A stretch of DNA of 50,753 bases from the NCBI GenBank assembly GCA_013140455.1, contig JABFSU010000001.1, forward strand, positions 1 to 50,753, in the 5' to 3' direction. Below, piece by piece: positions 28,292 through 36,819 of the stretch. The notes below the pieces were generated by a model. That model was not told the DNA's origin. It saw nothing but the letters and a program-made list of their open reading frames with translations, and did not search any database. The translations under genes were made by a program, and so were the position numbers. Position 1 is the first letter of the stretch. Each line of letters begins with the position of its first letter. The stretch is from Nitrospira sp. (GTDB lineage: Bacteria > Nitrospirota > Nitrospiria > Nitrospirales > Nitrospiraceae).

Positions 28292-29623
28292 ATGACAGTG
28301 ATGGGGAACGGCAATGTAGGTGCAGGAAAGAACGGGGATGAGCCGGAGGCCTCGCGGGAATCCAGTCCGCCTCATTTCAATACGGCCATTGAGCGCGCGG
28401 TAGCCGGAGCAGTCCTGCATGCCGCGGATCCAACCAGGCGTCGACTGCTCGCACAGCTTGGGGCCGTAGCGCTGACGGCATTCATCGCCGACGTGTTTCC
28501 GCTCGCTCGGCTGGTCGCCTTCGCGGAAGAGTCCGGCGGGAAACCGGAAAAGAAAGATCTGAGCATCGGCTTCATTCCGATCACCTGCGCCACGCCGATC
28601 ATCATGGCGGAACCGCTGGGGTTCTATAAGAAGTATGGTCTGAATGCGTCGGTCAAACGAGCGGCCGGATGGGCGATGATCAGAGATTGGGCGATCAACG
28701 GGGAAGTCGATGCGGCACATATGCTGACGCCAATGCCATTGGCGATTACGATGGGCGTCGGATCGGTCCCTAAGCCGTTCTACATGCCGACCGTCGAAAA
28801 TATCAATGGGCAGGCCATTACCCTGCATATCAAGCACAAGAATGTGAAGACCGCTGCCGATATGAAAGGTTTTCGATTCTGTGTCCCATTCGATTTTTCG
28901 ATGCACAACTATCTCCTTCGGTACTACTTGGCTGAAGGAGGCGTGCATCCCGATAAAGACGTCCAGATTCGTGTGGTCCCGCCGCCCGAAATGGTGGCTA
29001 ATTTGAAGGCCGGTAACGTCGATGGATATCTGGCTCCCGATCCCTTTAACCAACGGGCGGTCTACGAAAACGCGGGATTCATTTTTAAGCTTTCCAAGGA
29101 GATCTGGGACCGGCATCCCTGTTGCGCCTTCACGGTGTCGCAGGAGTTCGCGACCAAGTATCCGAACACATTTCATGCACTGTTCAGAGCGATTGTGGAT
29201 GCGACGCACTATGCGTCCGATCCGGCGCATCGCAAAGAAATCGCCGCCGCGATCGCTCCGACGAATTACCTGAATCAGCCGGTCACGGTGCTCGAACAGG
29301 TCTTGACGGGCACCTATGCCGACGGGCTCGGGAGTATCAAGAAGGAGCCGAGCCGGATCGACTTCGATCCTTATCCGTGGCACTCCATGGCGATCTGGAT
29401 TCTCACCCAAATGAAGCGCTGGGGGCATCTGAAGGGCGAGGTGAATTACAAGTCGGTGGCCGAACAAGTGTATCGGGCGGCAGACTGTGACCGTATCGCA
29501 AAGGAGTTGGGGTATCCGACGCATCAGGCGACGACGATGAAGCACGTCATTATGGGAAAGGAGTTCGATCCTTCCAATCCTGAGGCCTATGTAAAGGGAT
29601 TCCCAATCCACAGCATGGCATGA
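28292..29623 (+). CDS. ABC transporter substrate-binding protein, NrtA/CmpA family (cyanate/nitrite/nitrate type)
   Basis: The 443-residue protein carries a long N-region with a Tat-like signal (TRRRLLAQLGAVALTAFIAD, about 49-68), then a periplasmic binding domain of the NrtA/CmpA/CynA family: LSIGFIPITCATPIIMAEPLGFYKKYGL, HMLTPMPLAITMGVGS and FRFCVPFDFSMHNYLLRYYLAEGG. Family members bind nitrate, nitrite, bicarbonate or cyanate. The cyanase gene at the end of the operon points to cyanate, and nirC/nirA next door make nitrite possible. ATG at 28292 after AAGGGGTG. It is the first gene behind the double attenuator. Confidence 0.85.
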   Translation: MTVMGNGNVGAGKNGDEPEASRESSPPHFNTAIERAVAGAVLHAADPTRRRLLAQLGAVALTAFIADVFPLARLVAFAEESGGKPEKKDLSIGFIPITCATPIIMAEPLGFYKKYGLNASVKRAAGWAMIRDWAINGEVDAAHMLTPMPLAITMGVGSVPKPFYMPTVENINGQAITLHIKHKNVKTAADMKGFRFCVPFDFSMHNYLLRYYLAEGGVHPDKDVQIRVVPPPEMVANLKAGNVDGYLAPDPFNQRAVYENAGFIFKLSKEIWDRHPCCAFTVSQEFATKYPNTFHALFRAIVDATHYASDPAHRKEIAAAIAPTNYLNQPVTVLEQVLTGTYADGLGSIKKEPSRIDFDPYPWHSMAIWILTQMKRWGHLKGEVNYKSVAEQVYRAADCDRIAKELGYPTHQATTMKHVIMGKEFDPSNPEAYVKGFPIHSMA

Positions 29624-29636
29624 AGGGGGTCATCAC

Positions 29637-30629
29637 ATGGAGGTCGGCATGTCTGCTGAGACGGTAGTGTCGGAAGATCCGCCGGTGGATAACGAAACAG
29701 GAAGCTCTCGGTCTGCACGGAAGCCAACAAAGGGCAGGATGATGGTCGGTCAAGCGGCAGATAGTCCGTGGATGATCACGGTGTTTCTGGCGGTTCTCTT
29801 TCTGCTCGGATGGCATCTGGCAACCCTGAGGGGGGCGTTCGATGGGACAGGGTTGACCGAAGAACAATTGCAGATGATGGAATTCAACGGAGACATCGTT
29901 CGCGCTCCGGACGGAACCTACCTCTGGAACCCGGAGAAGGAAAAGGTAAAGGGGATTCCCGGTCCCCTCGCGGTCATGGAAAAAGCTCGGGAAGAACTCA
30001 GCGACGCCTTTGTGATAAAGGGCACCAACGATCATGGGATCGGCTACCTCGTGTTCTATACGGTCTCACGATTCGGAGCAGGCTTTCTGGCCGCGTCCGC
30101 GGTAGCGGTCGTCTTGGGTGTCTTCCTGGGGCTCAACAAGGTTCTCTTCAAGGCCGTGAACCCGTTCATCCAGATCTTGAAACCGATTTCGCCGCTGGCC
30201 TGGATGCCGCTCCTGTTGTATACCGTCAAAGATCCGAAATGGACAGCGATCCTGGTGGTCTTCATGGCGGCGCTCTGGCCGACGCTGGCGACGACGGCGT
30301 TCGGGGTCAATTCGCTACGGAAAGACTATTTGCACGTGGCGGCCATTCTCCAGCTCTCCTGGCCCAAGCGCCTCTTCAAGGTCATTCTTCCCGGCGCGGC
30401 TCCGACGATCGTCAACGGACTGCGCATTTCGTTCGGGAGTGCCCTGGTGGCGGTGGTGCCGGCAGAGATGCTGCTGGGCGAGTTGGGGGTCGGGTATTTG
30501 AGCTGGATCGAGTGGAATAACCTGGACATTTCCGGCGTCATCTTCGCCATTCTCGTCGTCGGCTGTGTCGGCGTCATCTTGGACTCAGGGTTCAATAAGT
30601 TGGCCGGGCTCGTCACCTATCAGGAGTAA
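29637..30629 (+). CDS. ABC transporter permease, NrtB/CynB family
   Basis: This is the membrane subunit of the anion importer. It has 330 residues. A first membrane segment (about 42-60) is followed by a hydrophilic loop of about 80 residues, then five or more segments. The EAA-type coupling loop is AAILQLSWPKRLFKVILPGAAPTIVNGLRISFG. The ATG at 29637 follows AAGGGGG at good spacing; ATG at 29649 after GGAGG is the alternative. It sits between the binding protein and the ATPase with short gaps. Confidence 0.88.
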   Translation: MEVGMSAETVVSEDPPVDNETGSSRSARKPTKGRMMVGQAADSPWMITVFLAVLFLLGWHLATLRGAFDGTGLTEEQLQMMEFNGDIVRAPDGTYLWNPEKEKVKGIPGPLAVMEKAREELSDAFVIKGTNDHGIGYLVFYTVSRFGAGFLAASAVAVVLGVFLGLNKVLFKAVNPFIQILKPISPLAWMPLLLYTVKDPKWTAILVVFMAALWPTLATTAFGVNSLRKDYLHVAAILQLSWPKRLFKVILPGAAPTIVNGLRISFGSALVAVVPAEMLLGELGVGYLSWIEWNNLDISGVIFAILVVGCVGVILDSGFNKLAGLVTYQE

Positions 30630-30632
30630 CCC

Positions 30633-31484
30633 ATGCCATATCTGCAAATTGATCATGCCAGCAAGTCGTTCCCCAGCCATACGGGGGAGGGACAGGTGTG
30701 TATCTTCAACGACGTCACGATCAAGATTGAACAAGGCGAATTTGTCACCGTCATCGGGCATTCGGGCTGCGGCAAGAGCACGCTGCTGAACATCATCGCG
30801 GGGTTGGACACGGCGTCCGAAGGGGGCGTCATCCTGGAGGGGAAAGAGGTAGTGGGGCCGGGGCTCGATCGGATGGTGGTGTTTCAAAACTTTTCGTTGA
30901 TGCCGTGGATGACGGTGTTTGAGAACATTGCGTTGGCGGTCCGGTCGGCGTATCCGGATTGGAGCCAGACCCAGGTCGCGGATCATGTGAACAAGTATAT
31001 CGCGCTGGTCGGGCTCAAGGGCGCGGAGACGAAACGTCCGACGGCCTTATCCGGCGGAATGAAGCAACGGGTCGGTCTGGCGCGCGCGTTCTCGATCGAA
31101 CCGAAAGTGCTGTTGCTGGATGAGCCCTTTGCACAGATCGATGCGCTGACGAGGGGGGTCATTCAGGAGGAGTTGATCCAGATGTGGAATGCCTCACGGA
31201 ATACCGTGTTCATGGTCACTCATGATGTGGATGAAGCTATTTTGTTGTCCGACCGCATCCTGTTAATGACGAACGGCCCCTCGGCGCGTGTCGGCGAGAT
31301 CGTCGAGGTCTCGATCCCCCGGCCACGCTCGCGCGAATCCATCATCGAACATCCGCACTACTACAAGATCCGCAACCATGTCATTCACTTTCTCGTTCGC
31401 CATGCGGCGCATGTCGGGCGCGGGAGCGGAGAGTCCGGTGCCGGCAGGAGCGGAGACGCACCGGTGCTGGTGAGGTTTTCGTGA
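30633..31484 (+). CDS. ABC transporter ATP-binding protein, NrtD/CynD family
   Basis: This is the ATPase subunit of the anion importer. Visible are Walker A GHSGCGKST, the Q-loop MVVFQNFSLMPWMTVFENI, signature LSGGMKQRVGLARA, Walker B VLLLDEPFAQIDALT, and the H-loop VTHDVDEAILLSDRI. It has 283 residues; the C-terminal 35 residues are a Gly/Ala/Arg-rich tail. There is no NrtC-type fused sensor domain. The ATG at 30633 is three bases after the permease stop. cynS follows after 62 bases. Confidence 0.92.
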   Translation: MPYLQIDHASKSFPSHTGEGQVCIFNDVTIKIEQGEFVTVIGHSGCGKSTLLNIIAGLDTASEGGVILEGKEVVGPGLDRMVVFQNFSLMPWMTVFENIALAVRSAYPDWSQTQVADHVNKYIALVGLKGAETKRPTALSGGMKQRVGLARAFSIEPKVLLLDEPFAQIDALTRGVIQEELIQMWNASRNTVFMVTHDVDEAILLSDRILLMTNGPSARVGEIVEVSIPRPRSRESIIEHPHYYKIRNHVIHFLVRHAAHVGRGSGESGAGRSGDAPVLVRFS

Positions 31485-31546
31485 CAGATTCAGAAGAAGG
31501 AGCCGCAGCACAAGCGGGTCCCGCACAAACCAGAAGGAGGAACGAG

Positions 31547-31987
31547 ATGGAAAAGGACGAGATTCGGAAGGCGATCAAGGCGAAGCGGTTGGCCAAGAAG
31601 GTGACGATTGCCGAGGTCGCCAAAACAGTGGGCAAGAATCCGACTTTTGTCGCGGCGGCGTTGAACGGAAATCATAAATTCACAGCCGATGAAGCCAAAA
31701 AAATCGGCGACTTGATCGGCCTTGATGCCGAGCTGACCGCGTCGCTCAGCAAGTTTCCGGTGCGCGCGGATTTCCCCAATGCCACAGACCCCTTCAAGTA
31801 CCGCCTGTTGGAGATTATCGGAGTCTACGGGGATTCGTTGCGCGAACAAGCCAACGAAATGTTTGGCGACGGGATCATGAGTGCGATCGACTATACGATG
31901 GAGATGGAAAAGGTGACGGGCAGTCAGGGCGAGGCCCGGTGCAAGATTACGTTGAACGGGAAGTGGCTCGAATATAAGACGTTCTAG
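31547..31987 (+). CDS. cynS: Cyanate hydratase (cyanase)
   Basis: Cyanase converts cyanate and bicarbonate to ammonia and CO2. The N-terminal helical bundle (LAKKVTIAEVAKTVGKNPTFVAAALNG) resembles a DNA-binding fold, and the C-terminal catalytic domain contains the active-site Arg and Glu in FKYRLLEIIGVYG and the Ser in GIMSAIDY. It has 146 residues, the typical length. The ATG at 31547 after AAGGAGG is clearly the start, although the frame is open from 31481. The gene completes a cynABDS-like operon that supplies ammonium from cyanate to the GlnA pathway upstream. Confidence 0.96.
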   Translation: MEKDEIRKAIKAKRLAKKVTIAEVAKTVGKNPTFVAAALNGNHKFTADEAKKIGDLIGLDAELTASLSKFPVRADFPNATDPFKYRLLEIIGVYGDSLREQANEMFGDGIMSAIDYTMEMEKVTGSQGEARCKITLNGKWLEYKTF

Positions 31988-32011
31988 CGGCCACCTGAGA
32001 GTGGGTATGGT

Positions 32012-32110
32012 GCGGGAACAACGACGTTCCTGCCTGGTCGAAACAGCGAGCGCTGGAAAGCGGACAATGGCGTCCGTCTCCTATTCGGGAAGACGGGCGC
32101 CATTGTGCGT
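32012..32110 (+). ncRNA. ANTAR-type two-hexaloop attenuator leader C
   Basis: P1 (32012-32033): 8-bp stem GCGGGAAC/GTTCCTGC (one G-U) closing AACGAC, the same loop as P1 of leader A. P2 (32061-32076): CGGAC/GTCCG closing AATGGC. Both loops have A1 and G4 and are 26-27 bases apart. The terminator-like stem joins 32066-32081 with 32088-32104 (one wobble, one bulge); the T-tract after it is weak (GTGCGTTT). P2 overlaps the first strand as in the other leaders. It lies between cynS and the nirC-type gene, 31 bases before the latter's ribosome-binding site. A possible promoter (TTGAAC-N15-TATAAG, 31952-31978) lies inside cynS. Confidence 0.8.
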
Positions 32111-32141
32111 TTATGATTCAGTGACGATCAAGGAGGAGTCG

Positions 32142-32969
32142 ATGTATACGGCGGACCATGAGCGGATTGCATCGTTGGCTGCGAAGAAACATCGGTTCCT
32201 GGAAATCTCGCTGTTGCGCTACCTCATACTCGCGGCTCTGGCGGGAGTCTATGTGGGATTCGGCATCGCGTTGATTTTCAGCCTCGGCGGGCCGTTGGCC
32301 GGGTCAGGATCGCCGATGCTGAAGCTGGTGATGGGTGTGTCTTTCGGGATCGCCCTGACGCTGGTGATCTTCGCCGGATCGGAATTGTTTACCGGCAATA
32401 ACATGACCGGAGTCATTGGCGGGCTGTCGGGCAGCCTCACCTGGGGTCAAGTGGTGCAGCTCAACGTCTGGTCCTGGTTCGGCAACCTCGTCGGCTCACT
32501 GGCGCTGGCCTGGTTGGTCGTCCAATCTGGCGTCCTGTCCAAGGGCCCGCAGGCCGATCTGATTGGAAATGTGGCGGCCATGAAGATGGCGCTGCCGGCA
32601 TGGGAGCTGTTCCTCCGTGGTCTACTGTGTAATTGGCTCGTCTGCCTGGCGGTCTGGACATCCGGGCGGACGACGAACGATGCGGCCAAGATCATGCTGA
32701 TCTTCTGGTGCCTGTTCGCCTTCATCGGCACCGGATTCGAGCATAGCGTCGCCAATCAATCGTTCCTCGGCATGGCGCTGTTTCTGCCCCATGGGGACGT
32801 CGTCAGTTGGACGGGCTACTGGTACAACCAGTTCTACGTCGTATTAGGAAACATCGTCGGTGGCGGGCTGTTCGTCGGCGGGCTGTATTGGCTCGCGAGT
32901 CCCTATACCATCGCCGGTATTGAGCCAAGGGAATTGCCGCAGGTCGTTCCGGCAAGGGAGGCCTGCTGA
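32142..32969 (+). CDS. nirC: Formate/nitrite transporter (FNT) family channel, NirC-like
   Basis: The 275-residue membrane protein has six hydrophobic segments. FNT motifs include LAALAGVYVGFGIALIFSLGG, FAGSELFTGNNM, and FCLFAFIGTGFEHSVANQS (the segment around the central His). The ATG at 32142 follows AAGGAGGAG; the upstream open frame contains leader C and is not coding. Sequence alone does not separate nitrite from formate channels. Lying before nirA and after a nitrogen-type attenuator, nitrite import for assimilation is the best reading. Confidence 0.85.
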   Translation: MYTADHERIASLAAKKHRFLEISLLRYLILAALAGVYVGFGIALIFSLGGPLAGSGSPMLKLVMGVSFGIALTLVIFAGSELFTGNNMTGVIGGLSGSLTWGQVVQLNVWSWFGNLVGSLALAWLVVQSGVLSKGPQADLIGNVAAMKMALPAWELFLRGLLCNWLVCLAVWTSGRTTNDAAKIMLIFWCLFAFIGTGFEHSVANQSFLGMALFLPHGDVVSWTGYWYNQFYVVLGNIVGGGLFVGGLYWLASPYTIAGIEPRELPQVVPAREAC

Positions 32970-32999
32970 ATCCAAGATTCAAAAAGAGGGGAGGACGCC

Positions 33000-33218
33000 A
33001 TGGCGAATTCACATGATCGTGCTGCCATCTCGAATGAGAATAGTGTGATACAACGGCTGCGTGAATGCGGCGCGAGCTCATTCGAAGATCTGGCCCGACT
33101 GTCCGGACTGGACTGGGTCACGGTGTTCTCAGTTGTCGATCGGCTCAATCGTACAGGCCTCGTGGTGCTCACACGAACCGGGGCCGATTACCGTGTGTCA
33201 TTGGAGAAGGGAACATGA
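33000..33218 (+). CDS. Small winged-helix protein coupled to nirA
   Basis: The 72-residue protein is a single helix-turn-helix/winged-helix unit: VIQRLRECGASSFEDLARLSGLDWVTVFSVVDRLNRTGLVVLTRTGADYRVSLEKG. It has no sensor domain. The ATG at 33000 follows GGGGAGG. Its stop overlaps the nirA start (ATGA at 33215), so it is made with the reductase. It could be a local repressor or a protein-interaction module. I recognise the fold but not the family. Confidence 0.75.
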   Translation: MANSHDRAAISNENSVIQRLRECGASSFEDLARLSGLDWVTVFSVVDRLNRTGLVVLTRTGADYRVSLEKGT

Positions 33219-34777
33219 ACAAAATCGAGGTCATCAAGACGGAGCGCGACGGGTTGGCGGTGAAGGAGATGATTGCCCAGTACGCCAAAACGGGATGGGA
33301 GTCGATCCCTGAGGCCGATATCCAGCGGCTCAAGTGGTATGGCCTCTTTCTGCGCAATCCAACGCCCGGGTTCTTCATGGTGCGGGTGCGGATTCCCGGG
33401 GGACAGACCACATCGTACCAATTGCGGGCCCTGGCCGAGATCGCCTCGACCTATGGCAATGGAGTCCTGGATTTGACCACCAGACAACAAGTCCAACTCC
33501 GGAATATCAAGATCGAAGACGTGCCGGCGGTCTTTGTTCGGATGGACGGGGTCGGACTGACCTCCATGCAAACCGGCATGGACAATGTCCGCAACGTCAT
33601 GACCTGTGCCATCTCCGGCTTCAACCCGGATGAGGTCGTCGAGACCACGGCGCTGGTACGGGCGATCAACGAAGAGATTCTCGGCAACCCGGCCTACTCC
33701 AATCTGCCGCGGAAGCTGAATGTGGCGGTGACCGGCTGCCCGCATAACTGCGTGCATATGGAAACACAAGACCTTGCGCTCGTGCCGGCGCACTATGATC
33801 TGGGACATGACCGTTGTGCGGGATTCAATGTGCTCGTGGGTGGCAAGCTGGGATCGGGCGGGTATCGGATCGCCACGCCGCTGGAGGTGTTCGTCAATCC
33901 GTCCGAGGCGTTGGCTGTGTGCCGCGCGATTCTGGAAATCTACCGCGATCACGGGCCGCGGGAGAGTCGCACACAGGCCCGTCTCGCGTTCTTGATCGAG
34001 GAATGGGGCGAGGCCAGATTCCGCGCCGAAGTCGAGGCGCGTGTGGGCAAACGGCTCGCGTCGGCCGGAATGGATGCCCGGAAAACGGGAGAGCAAGACC
34101 ATGTCGGGATCTTCCGTCAACGGCAACAGGGGATGAACTACGCGGGGCTGAAAGTGCTGGTCGGGCGGGTCAAAGCGGCAGACCTTGTGAAGATTCTGAA
34201 TCTCTCGGAAAAATACGGGAACGGAGAGATCCGTATTACGCCGAGCCAGGCGTTGATCATTCCCAATATCAGCGACCGAACCGTCGGGGATCTGGCGGAT
34301 GAGCCGCTGTTGAAGCAATTCGCCTACAACCCCTCGGCCTTATACAAAGGACTGGTCAGCTGTGTCGGCAGCGACTACTGTAATCTGGCGGTGATCGAAA
34401 GCAAGGGGCGGGCGGTCGCGGTGGCCAAGGTGTTGGAGGAACGGCTGGGCAGCGCGCTTAAGCCGATTACGATGCACTGGTCCGGTTGTCCGGCCAGTTG
34501 CGGCAACCACCTGGTGGCCGATGTGGGGTTATTGGGGAAAAAGGTCAAAATCGAGGGAAAGGTCGTTGAGGCGGTTGATATTTATGTCGGCGGCCGCTCG
34601 GGTCCTGACCCGAAGCTGGCGGTGAAGATCATGGAAGACGTGCCCTGCGAAAAACTTCCGGCAGTACTCGAAGGCCTGCTGCCCTATCACACACGGGAGA
34701 AAATGCACCGTGTCCGCGGCGGTGGAGCCCGGAAAGTGCTGACGGGAAAAGAAGTGAATATTTCGCCTGCGGCGTAG
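33215..34777 (+). CDS. nirA: Ferredoxin-nitrite reductase, assimilatory (siroheme/4Fe-4S)
   Basis: NirA reduces nitrite to ammonium with six electrons. It has 520 residues and two repeated nitrite/sulfite reductase halves. The siroheme/4Fe-4S ligands are Cys383 and Cys389 (SCVGSDYC) and Cys425 and Cys429 (GCPASC). The substrate region shows LTTRQQVQLRNIKIEDVPAVF and AVTGCPHNCVH. The start at 33215, ATG overlapping the upstream stop, removes a spurious 50-codon extension. Sulfite reductase is the main alternative; the nirC-type neighbour and attenuator favour nitrite. Electron donor genes are not in the window. Confidence 0.9.
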   Translation: MNKIEVIKTERDGLAVKEMIAQYAKTGWESIPEADIQRLKWYGLFLRNPTPGFFMVRVRIPGGQTTSYQLRALAEIASTYGNGVLDLTTRQQVQLRNIKIEDVPAVFVRMDGVGLTSMQTGMDNVRNVMTCAISGFNPDEVVETTALVRAINEEILGNPAYSNLPRKLNVAVTGCPHNCVHMETQDLALVPAHYDLGHDRCAGFNVLVGGKLGSGGYRIATPLEVFVNPSEALAVCRAILEIYRDHGPRESRTQARLAFLIEEWGEARFRAEVEARVGKRLASAGMDARKTGEQDHVGIFRQRQQGMNYAGLKVLVGRVKAADLVKILNLSEKYGNGEIRITPSQALIIPNISDRTVGDLADEPLLKQFAYNPSALYKGLVSCVGSDYCNLAVIESKGRAVAVAKVLEERLGSALKPITMHWSGCPASCGNHLVADVGLLGKKVKIEGKVVEAVDIYVGGRSGPDPKLAVKIMEDVPCEKLPAVLEGLLPYHTREKMHRVRGGGARKVLTGKEVNISPAA

Positions 34778-34839
34778 GAGAGGCTTGAGGCTGCGCCGCG
34801 CTTGCGATATCCTCGTGCGTATCATGCAGGAGGGACCAG

Positions 34840-35610
34840 ATGCCAAAACGAGTTCGTACGGGCTTAACGCGCAGCGATATTCTCGATCGTTATATTGACC
34901 GCGTCAAACAGATGCTGGTGAAGTTCCAGCCGTTTCTCTCGCGCAAACGAGGGACCGCTTCTCTGGAAGACTTTGACGAGGCCGCCGAGGATCTGATCGG
35001 ACAGGTGTTCGGCGCCGCCTCCGAGGAAGCCGAAGCCTACTTCTATGCCAAGAGCGGGGAGTCGATCATGCTCCCGGAAGAGGCTCAGGAGAGCGGCATG
35101 CATGACGTGGAGCGGGAAACGCTCCAGCAGCGCCGCCAAGTGCTTGCCAGTTGTCTGGCCGATCTGGAGTTGCGCCGCCGGGTGCAGGCGACACGGGAGA
35201 GCAGCCTCAACGGCAAGAAGCGAGTACGCGCCACGGTGGAGACCTATATGTCGCACGACGTGCGGAGCATCCACCGGGCGGCGACGGTGAAGGAAGCCGG
35301 GAAGCTGTTACTCAAGCATAAGGTGGGGTCGTTGATGGTGGATGACGGTTCCCGCTACATCGGGATCATCACCGATGCAGACCTCAGCCGGAAAGTCGTC
35401 GCGAAGGGACTCGATCCCAATACGACCACGGTGTCGGCCTGCATGAGCAAATCGTTCGTCACGATCGAGGAAGACGAGCCCCTGTCTGAGGCGATGGCGT
35501 TGATGAAGAAACAGGGGATCCGGCATTTGCCGGTGAGTGCAGACGGCACGGTCATCGGCGTGCTGTCCGTATCTGACTTAGTGCGCGCATTCCAGGACGC
35601 CACGCCGTAA
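34840..35610 (+). CDS. CBS-domain-pair protein
   Basis: The 256-residue soluble protein has a helical N-terminal half of no known family (about 1-120) and two CBS domains (about 130-190 and 198-254) with VETYMSHDVRSIHRAATVKEAGKLLLKHKVGSLMV and TDADLSRKVV, then ACMSKSFVTIEEDEPLSEAMALMKKQGIRHLPV. CBS pairs usually bind adenine nucleotides. It starts 62 bases after nirA (ATG after AGGAGG) and is two bases from the histidine kinase gene, so it may report energy state to that system. That role is inference. Confidence 0.88.
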   Translation: MPKRVRTGLTRSDILDRYIDRVKQMLVKFQPFLSRKRGTASLEDFDEAAEDLIGQVFGAASEEAEAYFYAKSGESIMLPEEAQESGMHDVERETLQQRRQVLASCLADLELRRRVQATRESSLNGKKRVRATVETYMSHDVRSIHRAATVKEAGKLLLKHKVGSLMVDDGSRYIGIITDADLSRKVVAKGLDPNTTTVSACMSKSFVTIEEDEPLSEAMALMKKQGIRHLPVSADGTVIGVLSVSDLVRAFQDATP

Positions 35611-35612
35611 CC

Positions 35613-36803
35613 TTGAAGAACAGATCAAGACAACTGACGCGAAAGACGGAAAGAGGTTCTCGGCTTGCCGGCGGCACAGAGTTGAAGAAACCGCGCAGAG
35701 GGAAGGGGCAGGCCATCCAATCGACACGCGGGGGAGTGGCTCACCGTCTCGTCGAACGGGTGAAAGAGCTCAGTGCCCTGCATCGCGCCGTTCGCGTCAT
35801 GCAGGACAACGTCAAACCGGTATCGAAGGTGTTGCGTGAGATCGTCTCGCTGATTCCCCCTGCGTGGCAATATCCCGAGGTGACGGAAGCCTGCCTGACG
35901 GTTGACGGGATGCGTTTTCCTACCGCTGGTTTTAGAAAGACTCCTTGGGCACAACGGGCTGAATTTACGACTTCCGATGGACGCCAAGGGAAGCTTGAGG
36001 TGGTGTATAGGGAGAAGCGTCCGCCGGAAAGCGAAGGGCCGTTTCTCGCAGAGGAGCGGCATCTGATCAATTCGTTGGCCGACAGCTGTGCCTCCTATTT
36101 GACCCGAAGACGGGCGGAAGAGGAACTGGTGGTGGCCCATGGACGGCTGCAAGCGCTGTCCAAGCAGTCGATGCGGCTGCAGGAGCAAGAGCGGCGACAG
36201 TTGGCGCGGGATCTGCACGATGAAATCGGTCAAGCCTTTACGACGCTCAAAGTGAATTTGCAAACGATTCAGAGAACCACAGACCCGAAACGCAAGACCG
36301 CCTCTCTCAACGACAGTTTTATGATCATCGACCAGACGGTCGCGCGCGTGCGCGACATGGCGCTCGATTTACGCCCTTCAATGCTGGATGACTTCGGGTT
36401 GGCCTCTGCCGTGCGGTGGTACGTCGGCAAACAGGGTGAGCGGGCCGGGATTCGGACAAAGGTCGATTCCGTGGCCATCCCTCATGGATTATCTCCCGAT
36501 GCGCTGGTAGCCTGCTTTAGGATTGTCCAGGAAGGAGTGACCAATATTTTGAGGCACGCCAAGGCGAGCCGGATGGCGGTCACGCTTCGGCCACTGAAAA
36601 AAGGAGTCAAATTGGTCATCGAAGACGATGGCATCGGTTTTTCCCCCAACGAGGCGCTGCGGGCATCCGGTGAACGGTCGCATTTGGGATTAATCGGAAT
36701 GCAAGAACGAATCAGGACTTTTAACGGACAGCTCCAGATCAGTTCAGAAAAGCGGAAGGGCACCAAGCTGTCTGCGATGATCCCGTTCGACGAGGCCGTT
36801 TGA
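35613..36803 (+). CDS. Soluble histidine kinase, NarX/DesK-type (HisKA_3)
   Basis: The 396-residue kinase has no membrane segments. A GAF-like region (about 45-165, ALHRAVRVMQDN to LADSCASYLTRR) precedes the dimerisation helix with the phospho-acceptor His in ARDLHDEIGQAF (about 202) and the HATPase domain (about 290-393) with FRIVQEGVTNILRHAKA, DDGIGF and GLIGMQERI. The start is uncertain: TTG at 35613 has no good ribosome-binding site, and a GTG after GGGGGA lies further in. The response regulator gene follows after 16 bases. The input signal is unknown. Confidence 0.88.
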   Translation: MKNRSRQLTRKTERGSRLAGGTELKKPRRGKGQAIQSTRGGVAHRLVERVKELSALHRAVRVMQDNVKPVSKVLREIVSLIPPAWQYPEVTEACLTVDGMRFPTAGFRKTPWAQRAEFTTSDGRQGKLEVVYREKRPPESEGPFLAEERHLINSLADSCASYLTRRRAEEELVVAHGRLQALSKQSMRLQEQERRQLARDLHDEIGQAFTTLKVNLQTIQRTTDPKRKTASLNDSFMIIDQTVARVRDMALDLRPSMLDDFGLASAVRWYVGKQGERAGIRTKVDSVAIPHGLSPDALVACFRIVQEGVTNILRHAKASRMAVTLRPLKKGVKLVIEDDGIGFSPNEALRASGERSHLGLIGMQERIRTFNGQLQISSEKRKGTKLSAMIPFDEAV

Positions 36804-36819
36804 AGAGGAGAGGGGCAGG

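Noticed and set aside
28079-29611. 510-codon minus-strand frame opposite the ABC binding protein gene
   Set aside because: It is a GC-codon-bias shadow; the plus strand encodes a clear NrtA/CmpA family protein.
31481-31546. GTG start for cynS overlapping the ATPase gene
   Set aside because: Cyanase length and the AAGGAGG site point to the ATG at 31547.
32001-32141. In-frame extension of the nirC-type gene to 32001
   Set aside because: It would run through leader C; the ATG at 32142 has a strong ribosome-binding site and matches the FNT family start.
33065-33214. 50-codon N-terminal extension of nirA
   Set aside because: It overlaps the small winged-helix gene in another frame and lacks family similarity; the ATGA overlap at 33215 is the better start.
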